Origin: an uncultured Acholeplasmataceae bacterium
GTDB taxonomy: Bacteria; Bacillota_I; Bacilli_A; Acholeplasmatales; Acholeplasmataceae
Direction: 5' to 3'
DNA: 6,912 nt
Assembly: GCA_938041945.1 (NCBI GenBank)
Contig: CALISC010000103.1
Span: 1 to 6,912, forward strand
Of the stretch, positions 5,809 to 6,912 are shown one piece after another. The position numbers and the translations under genes are program-made. A model generated the notes under the pieces. It saw only the letters and a list, made by a program, of their open reading frames with translations. It did not search any database and was not told where the DNA came from. How positions within the stretch are numbered: position 1 is the stretch's first letter; the number at the start of each line of letters is the position of its first letter.

Positions 5809-5810
5809 AC

Positions 5811-6545
5811 TTAAAGTCTTTCGCTAAAAACAAGTGAAGGAAAAACTACCGCTGATTTTTGCGCTTCGCCTAAAAATAAAACTGAAAGTTTATTCAGAGC
5901 TGCTTTGAAGAGTTTACCATGATTTTGGTGAGTTAAATGAACATGCTCATGCAAAATAGTTTCAATTGTAAATTCTTCTTTAAAACAAATTAAAATCGGA
6001 TTTAAAATAATTTCGGTTTTATCATTAACGCTGCGTTTACATTTACCGTAGTAACCTTTAACTAATTTAAAACTATAGTTGTCTGCAATAGTAGTAAGCT
6101 TTTCTTTTGCACTGTTTAGAAATTTAAAAAGAAAGTCTTTTAAGAGTTTTGTGTAAAACTCTTTTTTTGCAGTTTGCAAGGTTCTGTACTTAGAACTAAA
6201 GAAGTAAGTAGATTCTCCGTCAAATCCAAATACATTTTTTTGCAACGCTGAACTTGGCAAAAAGTCATAGATTTTGCCAAAAATCATTACTTTATTTTTT
6301 TGAGAAACTTCTTGATTATACTGGCGAAAATAGTAAAAAACATCGCTTTGAACTCTTGAGTTATTTACTATTTTTTCGCCTTTTAAGGCGATTTCACGAA
6401 AACTATATTGGTGCGCATAAATACTTGGAAAAACTAAAATTGGTTGTATTCCTTCGCAAGTTAAGTAACTTCTTTTTATGTATTGATTAAATTTAATTTG
6501 AACTTTTCCAAATTTCTTAGTTACGATAAAAGAATCTTCACTCAT
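5811..6545 (-). CDS. YgjP/DUF45-like zinc metallopeptidase
   Basis: A 244-residue protein whose C-terminal part matches the YgjP/DUF45 family of minimal gluzincin-like metallopeptidases. It shows YYGKC (residues 165-169; the family has RWGSC), then EIILNPILICF (family: I.LN..L...P), then TILHEHVHLTHQNHGKLFKAAL, with the HExxH zinc site at His199/Glu200/His203 and the third ligand His209 in NHGKLF (family: NHS..F). The N-terminal ~160 residues (beta-rich, then a Lys-rich helix at ~125-155) fit the family's poorly conserved front part. No signal peptide or membrane segment is seen, so it is cytoplasmic. The substrate is unknown for the family. The ATG overlaps the upstream U32 stop as ATGA and there is no good ribosome site, so translation probably depends on reinitiation. 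Confidence 0.82.
   Translation of the reverse strand: MSEDSFIVTKKFGKVQIKFNQYIKRSYLTCEGIQPILVFPSIYAHQYSFREIALKGEKIVNNSRVQSDVFYYFRQYNQEVSQKNKVMIFGKIYDFLPSSALQKNVFGFDGESTYFFSSKYRTLQTAKKEFYTKLLKDFLFKFLNSAKEKLTTIADNYSFKLVKGYYGKCKRSVNDKTEIILNPILICFKEEFTIETILHEHVHLTHQNHGKLFKAALNKLSVLFLGEAQKSAVVFPSLVFSERL
6142..6168 (+). terminator. Terminator-like hairpin antisense to the metallopeptidase gene
   Basis: AAGAGTTTT (6142-6150), loop GTGT, AAAACTCTT (6155-6163), then five more T: a perfect nine-pair stem with a T-tract in plus orientation. It is the first such structure I see downstream of the ECF gene, about 330 bases past its stop. The stem has only two G-C pairs, and the same bases code for an ordinary stretch of the metallopeptidase on the other strand, so function is uncertain. 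Confidence 0.35.
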
Positions 6546-6912
6546 TTTTTTCTGATCATTGAATAAGGCACGACTTTGGCGTTTAGTTTCACGTAAACTT
6601 TGCTCATAGCGTGGTTTGCAGTTTGGATTTCTTCAAAGTTTTCGTCCCATAATTTTAAAACTTTAAATGTTCTTTCTTTGCCTAATGGGGCCATTAACTC
6701 AATTTTATCACCAACTGAAAAGTAGTTTCTTTGTTGAAATAAATAAACACCTTTTTTAACTTCTTGGTTTAAATAAAGTCCACAAAATGCCTGATTTGGT
6801 TTTGTAGTGTTTTGGTCAAAAAGTACCTTAGTTTCAGCAGGTAAATTATCTAAGTGCCCGGTTGCACTTAGTCTGTTTTCAGCAGCTTTTAATTTTTGAC
6901 TATATTTTTTGA
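6542..6912 (-). CDS. Peptidase U32 family protein, TrhP-like, C-terminal part (5' end outside window)
   Basis: The last 123 residues of a longer protein, read from the right edge to a TGA at 6544-6542. The end matches the C-terminal beta-barrel domain of U32 proteins: FCGLYL, GVYLFQQRNYFSVGDKIELMAPLGKERTFKV (family: EQRNKFSVGDE.E..GP), LWDENFEEIQTANHAMSKVYVKL, and the terminal PYSMIRKK (family: P.DMMRK). Family knowledge: Bacillus relatives (TrhP1/TrhP2, formerly YrrN/YrrO) and E. coli TrhP take part in prephenate-dependent hydroxylation of U34 in tRNA, while others are annotated as collagenase-like proteases. The catalytic N-terminal barrel is outside the window, so the exact subgroup is not settled. 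TGA here is a stop: the conserved terminus is reached at that codon. The stop overlaps the next start as ATGA. Confidence 0.88.
   Translation of the reverse strand, partial: KKYSQKLKAAENRLSATGHLDNLPAETKVLFDQNTTKPNQAFCGLYLNQEVKKGVYLFQQRNYFSVGDKIELMAPLGKERTFKVLKLWDENFEEIQTANHAMSKVYVKLNAKVVPYSMIRKK

Noticed and set aside
6254..6490. 78-codon open frame on the plus strand
   Set aside because: Antisense to the metallopeptidase gene and low in complexity (Phe/Leu/Lys-rich), as expected for the complement of AT-rich coding DNA.
6524..6545. TGA read as Trp (Mycoplasma-type code)
   Set aside because: The U32 protein reaches its conserved terminus exactly at this TGA, an ATG overlaps it, and no gene in the window has an in-frame TGA.

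Overview
The window is AT-rich, densely packed bacterial DNA using the standard code: Trp is read from TGG, stops are TAA/TAG, and one TGA terminates the U32-family gene. The gene set (pyruvate formate-lyase with its activase, GreA, a YqeG/YqeK/RsfS cluster, an ECF transporter S component, a U32 peptidase-family protein and strong AGGAG-type ribosome sites) points to a low-GC, fermentative member of the Bacillota, perhaps one with a compact genome. A more precise placement cannot be supported from the sequence alone.

Layout. (1) Bases 1-2108, plus strand: the 3' end of pflB, then pflA and dusB, each overlapping the gene before it. The unit is closed by a hairpin that contains the dusB stop codon and has an A-tract and a T-tract on its two sides, so it can also terminate the converging lipoprotein gene. 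(2) Bases 2124-2719, minus strand: a small His-rich lipoprotein, probably metal-binding, with its own promoter. The -35 element lies inside a perfect 35-base palindrome that looks like an operator. (3) Bases 2694-5188, minus strand: a four-gene operon, greA, a yqeG-yqeK fusion, rsfS and an unrecognised single-pass membrane protein, with a promoter at the right end and an intrinsic terminator at the left end. (4) Bases 5219-5808, plus strand: an ECF-type S component transcribed divergently from greA. Its -10 element is so close to the ATG that the mRNA may be leaderless. (5) Bases 5811-6912, minus strand: a YgjP/DUF45-like metallopeptidase translationally coupled (ATGA) to the upstream U32/TrhP-like gene, of which only the C-terminal part is in the window.

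Functionally the window combines anaerobic pyruvate metabolism (PflB/PflA), tRNA modification (DusB, and the U32 protein if it is TrhP-like), transcription and translation control (GreA, RsfS), dinucleotide polyphosphate turnover (YqeK domain), vitamin uptake (ECF S component) and surface metal handling (His-rich lipoprotein). Most of it is housekeeping. No mobile element, CRISPR array, rRNA or tRNA was seen. The least ordinary parts are the YqeG-YqeK fusion, the His-rich lipoprotein with its palindromic operator, the unknown fourth gene of the greA operon, and the leaderless arrangement of the ECF gene.
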